Notes under the pieces: generated by a model
Database searches by the model: none
The model's input: the letters and a program-made list of their open reading frames with translations, nothing else
Told to the model about the DNA's origin: nothing
Shown: piece after piece, positions 7,848-17,757 of the stretch
How the letters are laid out: each line of letters starts with the position of its first letter
How positions within the stretch are numbered: the stretch's first letter is position 1
Translations under genes and position numbers: made by a program
From: Flavobacterium sp.
GTDB taxonomy: Bacteria; Bacteroidota; Bacteroidia; Flavobacteriales; Flavobacteriaceae
Assembly (NCBI GenBank): GCA_016721735.1
Contig: JADKHM010000007.1
Coordinates: 35,348 to 99,347, forward strand
Length of the DNA: 64,000 bases
Direction of reading: 5' to 3'

Positions 7848-10790
7848 ATGAAAAAGAACTTGCTTTTGTTTTTTTGGTTTTGTGTTTCCACGCAACTTTT
7901 TGGTCAAAGTAAGTTTGTGGCCAGTAACGATCTATTCGGACAACGGGTTTTTATAAAAAACAATGGCCAGTTTGATAGGATTTTGCCGGAAGGAAAGTCA
8001 GTAGATTATGCCTATATAAAAGGAGATGAGCAAGTTTGTTTTAGTAAAGTTGGTCTCACTTATGTACTCCGGAAAAGCAATCCTTTAACTCACTCGCAAC
8101 ATGAATCCATTGAACATGGCAAGAAAATAACTACAAAGCCCGCGAAGCAATTATATGTTACTGTCCGTTGGGAAAACTCAAATCCTAATGTTGAAATTGT
8201 GGAGAGTGATAAACAAACACATTATCAATCTTATGGTGATGAAAAACTTAAATCCAATTGTTATAAGAAAATTACCTATAAGGACATTTATGACCATATA
8301 GATATTGAGTATGTTTTACCCAATGAAAGAGCGGATGGCATCAAATATACTATCATTGTTCATCCTGGAGGAAATCTTGAGCAGGTGAAGATTAAATACG
8401 ATGGGGATATTAAAAAAGTCACATTAAAAGATGGCAATGTGGTCATCAAAACTTCTATTAGAAACATCACTGAACTCGCGCCTGTTAGCAGTCAAGAAGG
8501 CGTTGCTGTTGCTACTAATTTTAAAGTTGTCGACAATGCTATTTCTTTTGAGTTGCCTAATTCGTATGATAAATCAAAAGTTTTGGTAGTCGATCCGTGG
8601 GTTATAGGTCTTACATTAGGTACTAATAATTATGGTTTTGATGTCGATTTTGATTATGCTGGAAACTACTATGTTTACGGTGGATCCGGTCCGTTTTTGA
8701 TAGCAAAATATACTGCTGCAGGAGTGTTGTTATGGACGTTTAATGGTGAGGTTCCCTCCGTAGGTTGGACTTCCATTCCTGTTCAGGGCTATGTTGGAAA
8801 TTTTATTGTCGACAAGGTTTCAGGAAAATGCTATACAGGGCAAGGATTTAATTATGGGACAAGAATTGTGCGATTAGACACAGCGGGATTGTATGATAAT
8901 TTTATTAGTCCATCTAATCAGGGTTGGCAAGAAGTATGGGATATGGGTTACGACTGCAATTCTGGGAAAATATTTGGAATGGGCGGTAGCACCACCAGTA
9001 CTGCTTCTGCGGGAATACTAAACACAAGCACTGGAGCCATTGCGCCGCAATGCTTTACGAACCTACTAGACTATGGGCAAGATTTAGTTTCCCATGCCAT
9101 TGATTCTAATGGTAGCGTTTATTTTTTATACTCGACCTCTTTTTCTAACGGACTAAGTAATTCTTTGCTAAAAGCTAACAGTACTTTTGATGGAAATGAA
9201 TGGAGTTTGAAACCCACAGGATTTAGTACTTTTGTTGAATCTCAGAATAAGATTTTTCTAAATACAGGGTTAACTGGATATTGCTCTGGTGGATACAACG
9301 CACTTGCTGCCAATGGGAACTATTTATATTATTACGATGGTTTTAACATTGCAGCCTATGATCAATCTACTGGACTAATTGTTGGATCGACGACTGTGTC
9401 AGGACTGTCTCCTAAATTACAGGGCGGTATTGCGGTAGATGCATGCGACAATATTTATGTTGGCGGGAATGGCTTAATTCTGTGTTTTCATTTTGATGGA
9501 ACGACGTTTACAGCCAATGGTTCGATTCCAGTTGCATCAACTTCAACATTAAAATATGTGACTGACATAAAATTAAAACAAGGTTCTAATGAATTATATG
9601 TCAGCGGCAGCGGCTTCGGTGGTGTTTACAACGCTATCAATAGTGGTTCTTGCTCGTCGACTGCTAGTATTGGTATTTCGCAAACACAAGTTGCTGCTAA
9701 TAATACGACAGTGGAAGCCACTATTACTACCTCGCTTATCTCGCCTGTTATTTCGTACACTTGGTTGAATTCAAGCAATGTTGTTGTTAGTCAAACCGAT
9801 AATACTACCTCATTAACCAATACGGTGACAAATTTACCTAATGGTACTTATTCTTTGGTCGCACAGTTTAATGCGCCATGCGGATTCACGACTACACAAA
9901 CCTTTGTAGTTAGTGCGGTTGCCATAACGCCAATTTTTACGCAAGTCGGTGCCATTTGCAGAGGTGGGCTTCTGGCTGCATTACCCACAACTTCTAATAA
10001 TGGTATCATAGGAAGTTGGGCTCCAGCTTTGGATAATACCACGACTACGACTTATACTTTTACACCAAATCCCGGGCAAGATGCTACCACAGCTACGATG
10101 ACTATTACTGTGAATGCAGTTGTAGCTCCTATATTTACTCAAGTTTCACCTATTTGTTCGGGTAGTTTTTTGGCTAATTTACCAACGACGTCAACGAATA
10201 GCATTACTGGAACTTGGTTGCCAGCGATAAACAATACCCAAACCACCTTATATACTTTTACTCCGGCGGTTGGACAATGTGCAACTCCAGCGCAAATGAC
10301 CATACAAGTAAATCAACCCATTGCTCCAACGTTTACGCAAGTTGCAGCCATTTGTACTGGCGGGCTGTTATCGAATTTACCCACCACATCAACCAATGCT
10401 TTTACTGGAACCTGGTTGCCAGCGATAGATAATACGCAAACCACCTTGTATACTTTTACGCCAACTGTCGGGCAATGTGCTACAACCGCTCAAATGACCA
10501 TACAAGTAAATCAACCGATTGCTCCAACATTTACCCAAGTGGCTGCCATTTGCAGTGGAGCGCTTCTGTCGAATTTACCCACCACATCAACCAATGCCTT
10601 TACCGGAACTTGGTTACCAGCACCCAACAATACGCAAACAACACAATATACTTTTACGCCAACTGTCGGGCAATGCGCCACGTCAGCGCAAATGACTATT
10701 GTTGTCAATCCGATTCAAGTTCCGACTTTTGTACAAGTGGCACCAATTTGTGCTGAATCTTTGGTCAATGTGCCACGACAACTCAGATGA
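7848..10790 (+). CDS. Giant secreted repeat protein A, 5' part (broken by a 100-bp deletion)
   Basis: 980 aa. Signal peptide at 1-19 (ends TQLFGQ), then a DUF7948-like N-terminal domain starting with LFGQRVFIKNNGQFD (about 25-250), a beta-propeller-like region (about 255-590), and tandem modules of 66 aa marked by ICSG-x-L-x-x-LPTTSTN, GTWLPA-x-NTQTT-x-YTFTP and GQCAT. The frame ends after ICAESLVNV. Against the intact paralogue at 11631, exactly 100 bp are missing at about 10766. This shifts the frame and cuts off the last module and the type B sorting domain. Without that domain the fragment should not be attached by the T9SS. Confidence 0.85.
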   Translation: MKKNLLLFFWFCVSTQLFGQSKFVASNDLFGQRVFIKNNGQFDRILPEGKSVDYAYIKGDEQVCFSKVGLTYVLRKSNPLTHSQHESIEHGKKITTKPAKQLYVTVRWENSNPNVEIVESDKQTHYQSYGDEKLKSNCYKKITYKDIYDHIDIEYVLPNERADGIKYTIIVHPGGNLEQVKIKYDGDIKKVTLKDGNVVIKTSIRNITELAPVSSQEGVAVATNFKVVDNAISFELPNSYDKSKVLVVDPWVIGLTLGTNNYGFDVDFDYAGNYYVYGGSGPFLIAKYTAAGVLLWTFNGEVPSVGWTSIPVQGYVGNFIVDKVSGKCYTGQGFNYGTRIVRLDTAGLYDNFISPSNQGWQEVWDMGYDCNSGKIFGMGGSTTSTASAGILNTSTGAIAPQCFTNLLDYGQDLVSHAIDSNGSVYFLYSTSFSNGLSNSLLKANSTFDGNEWSLKPTGFSTFVESQNKIFLNTGLTGYCSGGYNALAANGNYLYYYDGFNIAAYDQSTGLIVGSTTVSGLSPKLQGGIAVDACDNIYVGGNGLILCFHFDGTTFTANGSIPVASTSTLKYVTDIKLKQGSNELYVSGSGFGGVYNAINSGSCSSTASIGISQTQVAANNTTVEATITTSLISPVISYTWLNSSNVVVSQTDNTTSLTNTVTNLPNGTYSLVAQFNAPCGFTTTQTFVVSAVAITPIFTQVGAICRGGLLAALPTTSNNGIIGSWAPALDNTTTTTYTFTPNPGQDATTATMTITVNAVVAPIFTQVSPICSGSFLANLPTTSTNSITGTWLPAINNTQTTLYTFTPAVGQCATPAQMTIQVNQPIAPTFTQVAAICTGGLLSNLPTTSTNAFTGTWLPAIDNTQTTLYTFTPTVGQCATTAQMTIQVNQPIAPTFTQVAAICSGALLSNLPTTSTNAFTGTWLPAPNNTQTTQYTFTPTVGQCATSAQMTIVVNPIQVPTFVQVAPICAESLVNVPRQLR
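9927..10764 (+). repeat. Tandem 198-bp coding repeats in gene A (about 4.3 units)
   Basis: Unit boundaries repeat at 198 bp, for example ATTGCTCCAAC at 10320 and 10518. The third and fourth units are the most alike. The array ends in a partial unit at the deletion junction. Confidence 0.9.
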
Positions 10791-11539
10791 CGATCGTTGT
10801 TAATCCGATTAGAATTCCAACTTTTGCACCGATAACGGCGTTTTGTTATTTAGGCAGTGCACCAACCCTTCCGCCAACGGATTCTAATGGACTTCTAGGT
10901 ACTTGGCAACCGGCGACAGTGAGTAATACAACTTCGGGGAATTATGTGTTTACGCCTACTATTGGACAGTGTACACACACCAATTTTACCATGCCAATTT
11001 CGGTTTTTGATGATTTTGATTTTGAATTCAAACAAGCTTGTGTCGGAGATGATTTTGTACTTCAAGTGGTTCCGTTAGCCAATTCATTTGATTTGAATCA
11101 AGTCAATTTTAGTTGGAAAAACAGTAGTAATTTAATAGTCGGGAACAATAGTTCCACATTTAATGTAACCAATTACTTTAGTTCGAATTCGATTTTACCC
11201 CAGTTTCCTTTATCTTTTACTGTTGATGTTACGGACGCCAACGGATGTACGAAATCCCATGACGTCCCATTAACCAGTATTTATTGTTCAATTCAGAAAG
11301 GAATTTCACCGAATGATGATGACAAGAATGAGTTCTTTGATTTGCAACTCCTTGATGTTAAGAAGTTAGAAATCTTCAATAGATACGGTACCAAGGTTTA
11401 TTCTAAAGCGAATTACTTGAACGAATGGGTGGGTCAATCCGACGATGGTGGCACGCTTCCAGATGGCGTTTATTATTACGTCATCGAATTCAACGGAGAC
11501 CGATCAACCAAAGTAGGCTGGATTTATTTAACTAGGTAA
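10787..11539 (+). CDS. Giant secreted repeat protein A, 3' part with T9SS type B sorting domain
   Basis: 250 aa in the +2 frame relative to the 5' part. The frame really resumes at about 10769 (CATTTQMT), and the ATG at 10787 overlaps the stop of the 5' part. It holds the last divergent module (IPTFAPITAFCYLG), a PKD/Ig-like domain, and a gliding-motility-type C-terminal domain with GISPNDDDKNEFFDLQL, LEIFNRYGTKVY and LPDGVYYYVIEF, ending GWIYLTR. This is the type B T9SS sorting signal. It has no signal peptide of its own. It is nearly identical to the end of the next gene. Confidence 0.85.
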   Translation: MTIVVNPIRIPTFAPITAFCYLGSAPTLPPTDSNGLLGTWQPATVSNTTSGNYVFTPTIGQCTHTNFTMPISVFDDFDFEFKQACVGDDFVLQVVPLANSFDLNQVNFSWKNSSNLIVGNNSSTFNVTNYFSSNSILPQFPLSFTVDVTDANGCTKSHDVPLTSIYCSIQKGISPNDDDKNEFFDLQLLDVKKLEIFNRYGTKVYSKANYLNEWVGQSDDGGTLPDGVYYYVIEFNGDRSTKVGWIYLTR

Positions 11540-11607
11540 ACTAAAGGGAATTTCGCTTCTATATGATAAAAATGGACTGAACAATAGGGTTTTCTAGATT
11601 TCTTTAG

Positions 11608-11615
11608 TATTTTTA
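11608..11615 (+). promoter_or_regulatory. Likely -7 element of giant protein gene B
   Basis: TATTTTTA, near TAnnTTTG, in the same sequence context as the promoter of gene A (TTTAG before, AGAAAA after) and the same distance class before the ATG at 11631. No clear TTG box. Confidence 0.4.
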
Positions 11616-11630
11616 GAAAAAAATTGCTTT

Positions 11631-14600
11631 ATGACCAGAAATTTCTTCTTGCTGCTTTGGCTATGTGTTTCTATTCAATTATCTGGTCAAAATAAATTGG
11701 GAGCCAGTAGTGACCTATTTGGGCAACGTGTTTTTGTAAAAAACAACGGGCAATTTGATGGTATCCTTCCAGGAGGCAAAGCTGTTGACTATGCCTATTC
11801 GAATGGAGATGAGCAAGTTTATTTTAATAAAACGGGAGTAACTTATTTATTGCAAAAAAGATACCCGATGACTCATGCTCAGATGGAAGCAAGGGAACAC
11901 GGTGAGAAAATAAAAGTAAAACCGCCTAAGAAAGCATTTGTTGACGTCAGTTGGGAGAATTCAAACGCCAATGTCGAAATTATTTTTAGTGATAAACAAT
12001 CGTATTATCAGTCGTATGGTGACGAAAAACTCAAATCTGATTGTTATAAAAAAATTACCTACAAAAATATTTATGATAATATAGATATTGAGTATGCTTT
12101 TTCAGACGAAAGAACAAACGGAATTAAGTATACAATTCTTGTTCGCCCTGGCGGAAATGTAAACGATGTTAAGATTAAATATGCTGGAGATATTAAGAAA
12201 GTTAAAATAGTAAATGGCAATGTAGTTATTAAGACTGCTGTACGAAATATTACGGAACTTGCCCCAATCAGTTATCAAAATGGGATTTCAATTGTCTCGA
12301 ATTTTAAAACTGAAAACAATACTATTTCTTTCGAGTTGCCAAATTCTTACGATAAAACTAAAGATTTAATTATTGACCCGTGGGTGATAAATTTGGTCAT
12401 GCCAGGCAATAATTATGGTTATGATGTCGATTTTGACTACGCAGGAAATTACTATGTTTATGGAGGTAGTGGGCCATTTTTGATTTCAAAATATACTGCC
12501 GATGGCGTTTTGTCATGGACATTTAATGGAATAGTACCATCGGTGAATTGGACGTCAAATGGTTCGTATAGTTATCCTATAGCAGCGAATTTTATTGTTG
12601 ACAAAGTTTCTGGAAAATGCTATACTGGACAAGGGTTTAATGATCAAGGAACAAGAATTGTTAGAATAAATTCTTTGGGTATTTATGATAACTTAATCAG
12701 CACTGCAAATTATTTATGGAATGAGGTTTTTGATATGGGTTATAGGTGTTCAGATGGGACAATTTTCGGTCTTGGAGGTAGCACTGCATCCAGTAACTCA
12801 GCGGGAGTTCTAAATACTACTACTGGAGCAATAGCACCACAAAACTTCAGCGGTATTATTAACTCTTCGGCATTAGGACAAGATATTGCATGCTTCACAA
12901 TCGATTCAAATGGGGTTGTTTTTTTTGTTTTTGCTAGTGCAAATCCTAATTTAGGCTTAAACAATAAATTAATGAAGGCAAATACTAATTTTAATGGAAA
13001 TGTGTGGCTAGCACCTACAGGTTTTCAAACCTTATTTGAGTGTCAAAACAAAACTTATCCCGGATCCAATTTACCCGAGTATAATTCAAATGGTTTTAAT
13101 GCATTGGCAGTAAATAATGAATTTTTGTATTTTTATGATGGTTATAATTTGGCAGCATATAATAAGTCAAATGGTGCTACTATTGCTGCTACGACTCTTA
13201 CAGGACAAACTGTAAAGCATCAGGGAGGCATTGCTGTAGATGAATGCAATAACTTATATGTTGGAGGTAATGGTTTTATACAGTGTTTTCATTTTGATGG
13301 GACTGCATTTACACCCACTGGTTCGATTCCATTGGAATCAACAACGACTTTAAAATATGTAACTGACATTAAATTTAAGGAAGGTTCTAGCGAATTATAT
13401 GTGAGTGGCAGTGGCTTTGGAGGTATTTATTCAGCTATTAATAGTGGAACATGCTCGAGTGCTACTATTGCTATTTCGCAAACGCAGGTTGATATTAATA
13501 ATACAACGGCGCAAGCCACCATCACTACAGCGCTTGTTGCACCAGTTATTTCATATACTTGGTTGAATTCGAGCAATGTTATTGTTAGTCAAACCGATAA
13601 TTCTACCTTATTAACCAATACGGTGACAAACTTACCTAATGGTACTTATTCTTTGGTCGCACAGTTTAATGCGCCTTGTGGCTTTACAACGACACAAACG
13701 TTTGTGATTAGTGCGGTTACCATAACGCCTATTTTTACGCAAGTCGGTGCCGTTTGCAGAGGTGGGCTTCTGGCTGCCTTACTCACAACTTCTAATAATG
13801 GTATTATAGGAAGTTGGGCTCCAGCATTGGATAATACCACGACCACGACTTATACTTTTACACCAAATCCCGGGCAAGATGCTACCACAGCTACGATGAC
13901 CATTACGGTGAATGCTGTTGTGGCTCCCACATTTACTCCGGTGTCGCCTATATGTTCGGGAAGTTTTTTGGCTAATTTGCCAACAACGTCAACGAATACA
14001 ATCACTGGAACTTGGTTGCCAGCGATAAACAATACCCAAACCACCTTATATACTTTTACTCCGGCGGTTGGACAATGTGCGACGCCAGCGCAAATGACCA
14101 TACAAGTAAATCAACCCATTGCTCCAACGTTTACGCAAGTTGCAGCCATTTGTATAGGTGGGCTGTTATCGAATTTACCCACCACATCAACCAATGCTTT
14201 TACTGGAACCTGGTTACCAGCGCTCAATAATACGCAAACCACCTTGTATACTTTTACGCCAACTGTCGGGCAATGTGCTACGACCGCTCAAATGACCATA
14301 CAAGTAAATCAACCGATTGCTCCTACATTTACCCAAGTAGGTGCTGTTTGTAGTGGAGCTTTATTAACGAATTTACCCACCACATCAACCAATGCTTTTA
14401 CGGGAACTTGGTTGCCAGTACCGAACAATACGCAAACCACCTTGTATACTTTTACGCCAACTGTGGGACAATGCGCTACGACCGCCCAAATGACCATTCA
14501 AGTAAATCAACCGATTGCTCCAACATTTACCCAAGTAGGGGCCATTTGCAGTGGAGCGCTTCTATCTAATTTACCGACTACATCCACCAACGCTTTGACT

Positions 14601-15638
14601 GGAACTTGGTTGCCAGTACCCAACAATACGGAAACAACACTCTATACTTTTACGCCAACTGTCGGGCAATGCGCCACGTCAACACAAATGACGATACAAG
14701 TTGATCAACCTATTGTACCGACCTTCACGCAAATATTGCCGATTTGTGCTGAATCGTTCCTAGTCAATTTGCCTACAACTTCAACGAATGCTTATCAAGG
14801 AACTTGGTCGCCAGCTCCTAACAATACACAAACCACGTCGTATACTTTTACTCCAGTACTGGGGCAATGTGCTACAACTACTCAGATGACGATTGTTGTT
14901 AATCCGATTAGGATTCCAACTTTCGCCCCAATTTCGGCGTTTTGTTATCAAGGCAGTGCACCAACCCTTCCACCAACGGATTCTAATGGACTTCTAGGCA
15001 CGTGGCAGCCGACAGTCGTAAGCAATACGACTTCGGGGAATTATGTGTTTACACCTGATAGTGGTCAATGTACAAACACCAATTTCACTATGCCTATTAC
15101 GGTTTTTGATGATTTTGATTTTGAATTCAAACAAGCTTGTGTTGGTGATGATTTTGTACTTCAAGTTGTGCCTTTAGTCAATTCTTTTGATTTGACTCAA
15201 GCCAATTTTAATTGGAAAAATAGTAGTAGTTCGACTGTCGGCACCAATAGTCCCACATTTAATGTAACCAATTACTTTAGTTCGAATTCGATTTTACCAC
15301 AGTTTCCCTTATCATTTACCGTTGATGTTACCCAAACGAACGGTTGTACGAAATCGCATGACGTATCTTTAATCAGTATTTATTGTTCGATTCAAAAGGG
15401 AATTTCTCCGAATGATGATGACAAGAATGAGTTCTTTGATTTGCAGCTCCTTGATGTGAAGAAGTTAGAAATCTTCAATAGATACGGCACGAAAGTTTAT
15501 TCTAAAGCGAATTATATCAACGAATGGGTGGGCCAATGTGATGATGGTGGAACGCTTCCGGATGGTGTTTATTACTACGTCATCGAATTCAACGCCAATC
15601 GATCAACAAAAGTAGGATGGATTTATCTAACGAGGTAG
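11631..15638 (+). CDS. Giant secreted repeat protein B, T9SS type B cargo (intact paralogue)
   Basis: 1335 aa. Signal peptide (ends IQLSGQ), DUF7948-like N-terminal domain (LFGQRVFVKNNGQFDG), propeller-like region, then about six 66-aa modules with the PTTSTN / GTWLP / YTFTP / GQCAT pattern plus one divergent module (IPTFAPISAFCYQG). A PKD/Ig-like domain follows and then the type B sorting domain (GISPNDDDKNEFF ... IFNRYG ... LPDGVYYYV). It is a tandem duplicate of the broken gene just upstream, with more repeat units. A surface adhesin or gliding-related protein is plausible, since type B cargo such as SprB are of this kind, but the role is inferred. Confidence 0.9.
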   Translation: MTRNFFLLLWLCVSIQLSGQNKLGASSDLFGQRVFVKNNGQFDGILPGGKAVDYAYSNGDEQVYFNKTGVTYLLQKRYPMTHAQMEAREHGEKIKVKPPKKAFVDVSWENSNANVEIIFSDKQSYYQSYGDEKLKSDCYKKITYKNIYDNIDIEYAFSDERTNGIKYTILVRPGGNVNDVKIKYAGDIKKVKIVNGNVVIKTAVRNITELAPISYQNGISIVSNFKTENNTISFELPNSYDKTKDLIIDPWVINLVMPGNNYGYDVDFDYAGNYYVYGGSGPFLISKYTADGVLSWTFNGIVPSVNWTSNGSYSYPIAANFIVDKVSGKCYTGQGFNDQGTRIVRINSLGIYDNLISTANYLWNEVFDMGYRCSDGTIFGLGGSTASSNSAGVLNTTTGAIAPQNFSGIINSSALGQDIACFTIDSNGVVFFVFASANPNLGLNNKLMKANTNFNGNVWLAPTGFQTLFECQNKTYPGSNLPEYNSNGFNALAVNNEFLYFYDGYNLAAYNKSNGATIAATTLTGQTVKHQGGIAVDECNNLYVGGNGFIQCFHFDGTAFTPTGSIPLESTTTLKYVTDIKFKEGSSELYVSGSGFGGIYSAINSGTCSSATIAISQTQVDINNTTAQATITTALVAPVISYTWLNSSNVIVSQTDNSTLLTNTVTNLPNGTYSLVAQFNAPCGFTTTQTFVISAVTITPIFTQVGAVCRGGLLAALLTTSNNGIIGSWAPALDNTTTTTYTFTPNPGQDATTATMTITVNAVVAPTFTPVSPICSGSFLANLPTTSTNTITGTWLPAINNTQTTLYTFTPAVGQCATPAQMTIQVNQPIAPTFTQVAAICIGGLLSNLPTTSTNAFTGTWLPALNNTQTTLYTFTPTVGQCATTAQMTIQVNQPIAPTFTQVGAVCSGALLTNLPTTSTNAFTGTWLPVPNNTQTTLYTFTPTVGQCATTAQMTIQVNQPIAPTFTQVGAICSGALLSNLPTTSTNALTGTWLPVPNNTETTLYTFTPTVGQCATSTQMTIQVDQPIVPTFTQILPICAESFLVNLPTTSTNAYQGTWSPAPNNTQTTSYTFTPVLGQCATTTQMTIVVNPIRIPTFAPISAFCYQGSAPTLPPTDSNGLLGTWQPTVVSNTTSGNYVFTPDSGQCTNTNFTMPITVFDDFDFEFKQACVGDDFVLQVVPLVNSFDLTQANFNWKNSSSSTVGTNSPTFNVTNYFSSNSILPQFPLSFTVDVTQTNGCTKSHDVSLISIYCSIQKGISPNDDDKNEFFDLQLLDVKKLEIFNRYGTKVYSKANYINEWVGQCDDGGTLPDGVYYYVIEFNANRSTKVGWIYLTR
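13725..14924 (+). repeat. Tandem 198-bp coding repeats in gene B (about six units)
   Basis: Six consecutive modules of 66-68 codons. The middle three units share long identical stretches with each other and with gene A, pointing to recent unequal crossing-over or gene conversion. Confidence 0.9.
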
Positions 15639-15690
15639 AAACAATTCAAATCGGACGTGCTGTGACAAGCAAAGAGTGATTTACCCTGCA

Positions 15691-17643
15691 TTAAGATTTG
15701 ATCCATTTTTTTAAGACAATTTCCAAATCATTTTGCATAATGGGTTTCGGAAGGTAATCATCCATTCCGACTTGAAGGCATTTTTCTTTTTCTCCCAACA
15801 TGATTCCAGCAGTGAGCGCTATGATTGGCGTTCGTTTTGTCGTTTCTAACTTGCGAATCTCATCGGCAGCTTCATAGCCATTTTTCTTTGGCATTTGAAC
15901 GTCCATTAAGATTAGGTCATACTCGTTATTTTTGAATTGTTCGATGGCTTCTTCTCCGTCAGATGCTTTGTGAATGGTCGCATTGGGAATCATTCTCTGG
16001 ATGATTGTATTGGCTAAAAACATGTTAATCGCATTGTCTTCGACGATTAAGATGTTTAAAGGCTCCGAAAAATTGACACTATTTTGATTTGAAATTGCAT
16101 GATCTTTGGCGAGCGTCAGTATTTCCTCTTTTGTTTTATCTGCGGTTTGAACTTCAATTTCAAAATAGAAATTGCTGCCTTCCCCAAATTTACTAATGAG
16201 TTGCAAACGGCTATTCATCAGCCCTAAAAGTTTATTAGATATGGCCAAACCCAATCCGGTTCCTCCAAACTTTCTAGTTGTGGTGGAGTCTTCTTGAACA
16301 AAAGATTGGAATATTTTTTCTTGATTAAAATCTTTGATCCCCACGCCAGTATCTTTTACGGAAAATTGCAACATGGCAGTTCCTTTCGAATTTGAAATAC
16401 AGTGAATATCCAAATGGATTTGCCCAAAAGACGTAAACTTCAAGGCATTGCTAATGAGGTTAACCAGAATTTGTTTTAGTCGTATGGCGTCGACAAAGAT
16501 AAAGACCGGTACGTCGGGATCGATTGACAAGTCTAATGTGATATTTTTTTGTTGTGCTTGGTGCTTGAACAACTCAATGACTTGGTGGGTGAGTTTGATG
16601 ATGTTGACTTCCTCTGCATTCAAGTCGAGTTTGCCTGCTTCAATTTTTGAGAAATCCAAAATATCATTGATGATTTCCATGAGTGAATTGGCCGATTCTT
16701 TAACGGTCGACATATATTCGCTTTGGTTCTTATCTAAATCTGTTTTGATCAGCAGTTGGGTAAAACCAATAATTCCGTTTAAAGGCGTTCTAATTTCATG
16801 ACTCATATTCGCTAGAAATTCGGATTTCGCTTGACTTGCCAATTCTGCCTGTAATTTCGCTTTGACCAAGTCGGTCTCCATTTCTTTTCTTTTCGAAACA
16901 TCAATAAAAGTAACAATGATCTCAATGACTTGATTGTCCTCATCAAGCCGCGGGAATCCATTCACCGATAACCAAATGATATCATTTGTCTCGGGTCGAT
17001 TGACACCAATGATGCTATTTTTAAAAGGTTTCTTGGTGGTTCTAATATCATTAACGGGATATTTCTCGAAAGGAAGGGGAGAGCCATCTTCGTAAATAAA
17101 TTTCCACTGCGGGTCGATTGCCAATTTCCCCCGCATTTGGTCTTCACACAAACCCAGTAATTCAGACGCTTTGGCATTGCTAATTTGAATGGATGTGTCG
17201 GCATTATGAATCACAACGCCTGCTTCCAAATTGTTGAGAATGCCACGGTATCTTTTTTCGTTTTCAGCGAGCGAATCGATGGCTCTTTTTTGTGCGGTGA
17301 TGTTCTTTCCAAAACAAGCGGCTCCGATGATGACGTCATTTTCAACCATCGGGTGAATACTAATTTCGAACCATTGGGTTTCATGAGAATCCGTTTTAGG
17401 GCTGGTGATTTCTTCACGGACATTGTCGCCTTGAAACGCTTTGTCGTACCATTTTTTCCATTCGCTAGGGTGGTTTTCTTCAAACAAACCTTTGATCAGA
17501 ATCGAATCTGCAATATTAAAATCAAGTCCGCTATAAAACTTCATACAATTCTTAAAAGCATCATTTAAGGCAATAAGTTTATATTCCTTATTGATGCTCC
17601 ACATCAGGTCGACCGTGCTATTTATTAAAGCTTGATTTATCAT
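15691..17643 (-). CDS. PAS-domain hybrid sensor histidine kinase / response regulator
   Basis: 650 aa from the ATG at 17643 (MINQALINSTVDLMW); the longer frame to 17742 adds a sequence unlike a domain. Order: PAS fold (about 1-125), second PAS with C-terminal PAC motif (about 135-255), HisKA with MSHEIRTPLNG (His282), HATPase_c with NLISNALKF (Asn399), DTGVGI and GGTGLGLA (460-467), then a receiver domain LIVEDNAINMF ... LILMDVQMPKKNG (phospho-acceptor Asp581). No membrane helix is seen, so it is probably a cytoplasmic sensor. The output partner is not encoded nearby. Confidence 0.93.
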   Translation of the reverse strand: MINQALINSTVDLMWSINKEYKLIALNDAFKNCMKFYSGLDFNIADSILIKGLFEENHPSEWKKWYDKAFQGDNVREEITSPKTDSHETQWFEISIHPMVENDVIIGAACFGKNITAQKRAIDSLAENEKRYRGILNNLEAGVVIHNADTSIQISNAKASELLGLCEDQMRGKLAIDPQWKFIYEDGSPLPFEKYPVNDIRTTKKPFKNSIIGVNRPETNDIIWLSVNGFPRLDEDNQVIEIIVTFIDVSKRKEMETDLVKAKLQAELASQAKSEFLANMSHEIRTPLNGIIGFTQLLIKTDLDKNQSEYMSTVKESANSLMEIINDILDFSKIEAGKLDLNAEEVNIIKLTHQVIELFKHQAQQKNITLDLSIDPDVPVFIFVDAIRLKQILVNLISNALKFTSFGQIHLDIHCISNSKGTAMLQFSVKDTGVGIKDFNQEKIFQSFVQEDSTTTRKFGGTGLGLAISNKLLGLMNSRLQLISKFGEGSNFYFEIEVQTADKTKEEILTLAKDHAISNQNSVNFSEPLNILIVEDNAINMFLANTIIQRMIPNATIHKASDGEEAIEQFKNNEYDLILMDVQMPKKNGYEAADEIRKLETTKRTPIIALTAGIMLGEKEKCLQVGMDDYLPKPIMQNDLEIVLKKWIKS

Positions 17644-17757
17644 GTTGGATGAATAGTTGTACCTAAAGTTACAAAAATAAACGTTGCCGTGTCGGAAGGA
17701 GATAAGATTTCTATTTGTATTTTTGAGAACATAAATATTCAAAAGTAAAACTGTTTT

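Noticed and set aside
10214..10756. Plus-strand frames of 72-93 codons inside the 198-bp repeats, also at 14012-14230, and minus-strand frames there
   Set aside because: They are out-of-frame or antisense shadows that repeat with the unit of the real gene.
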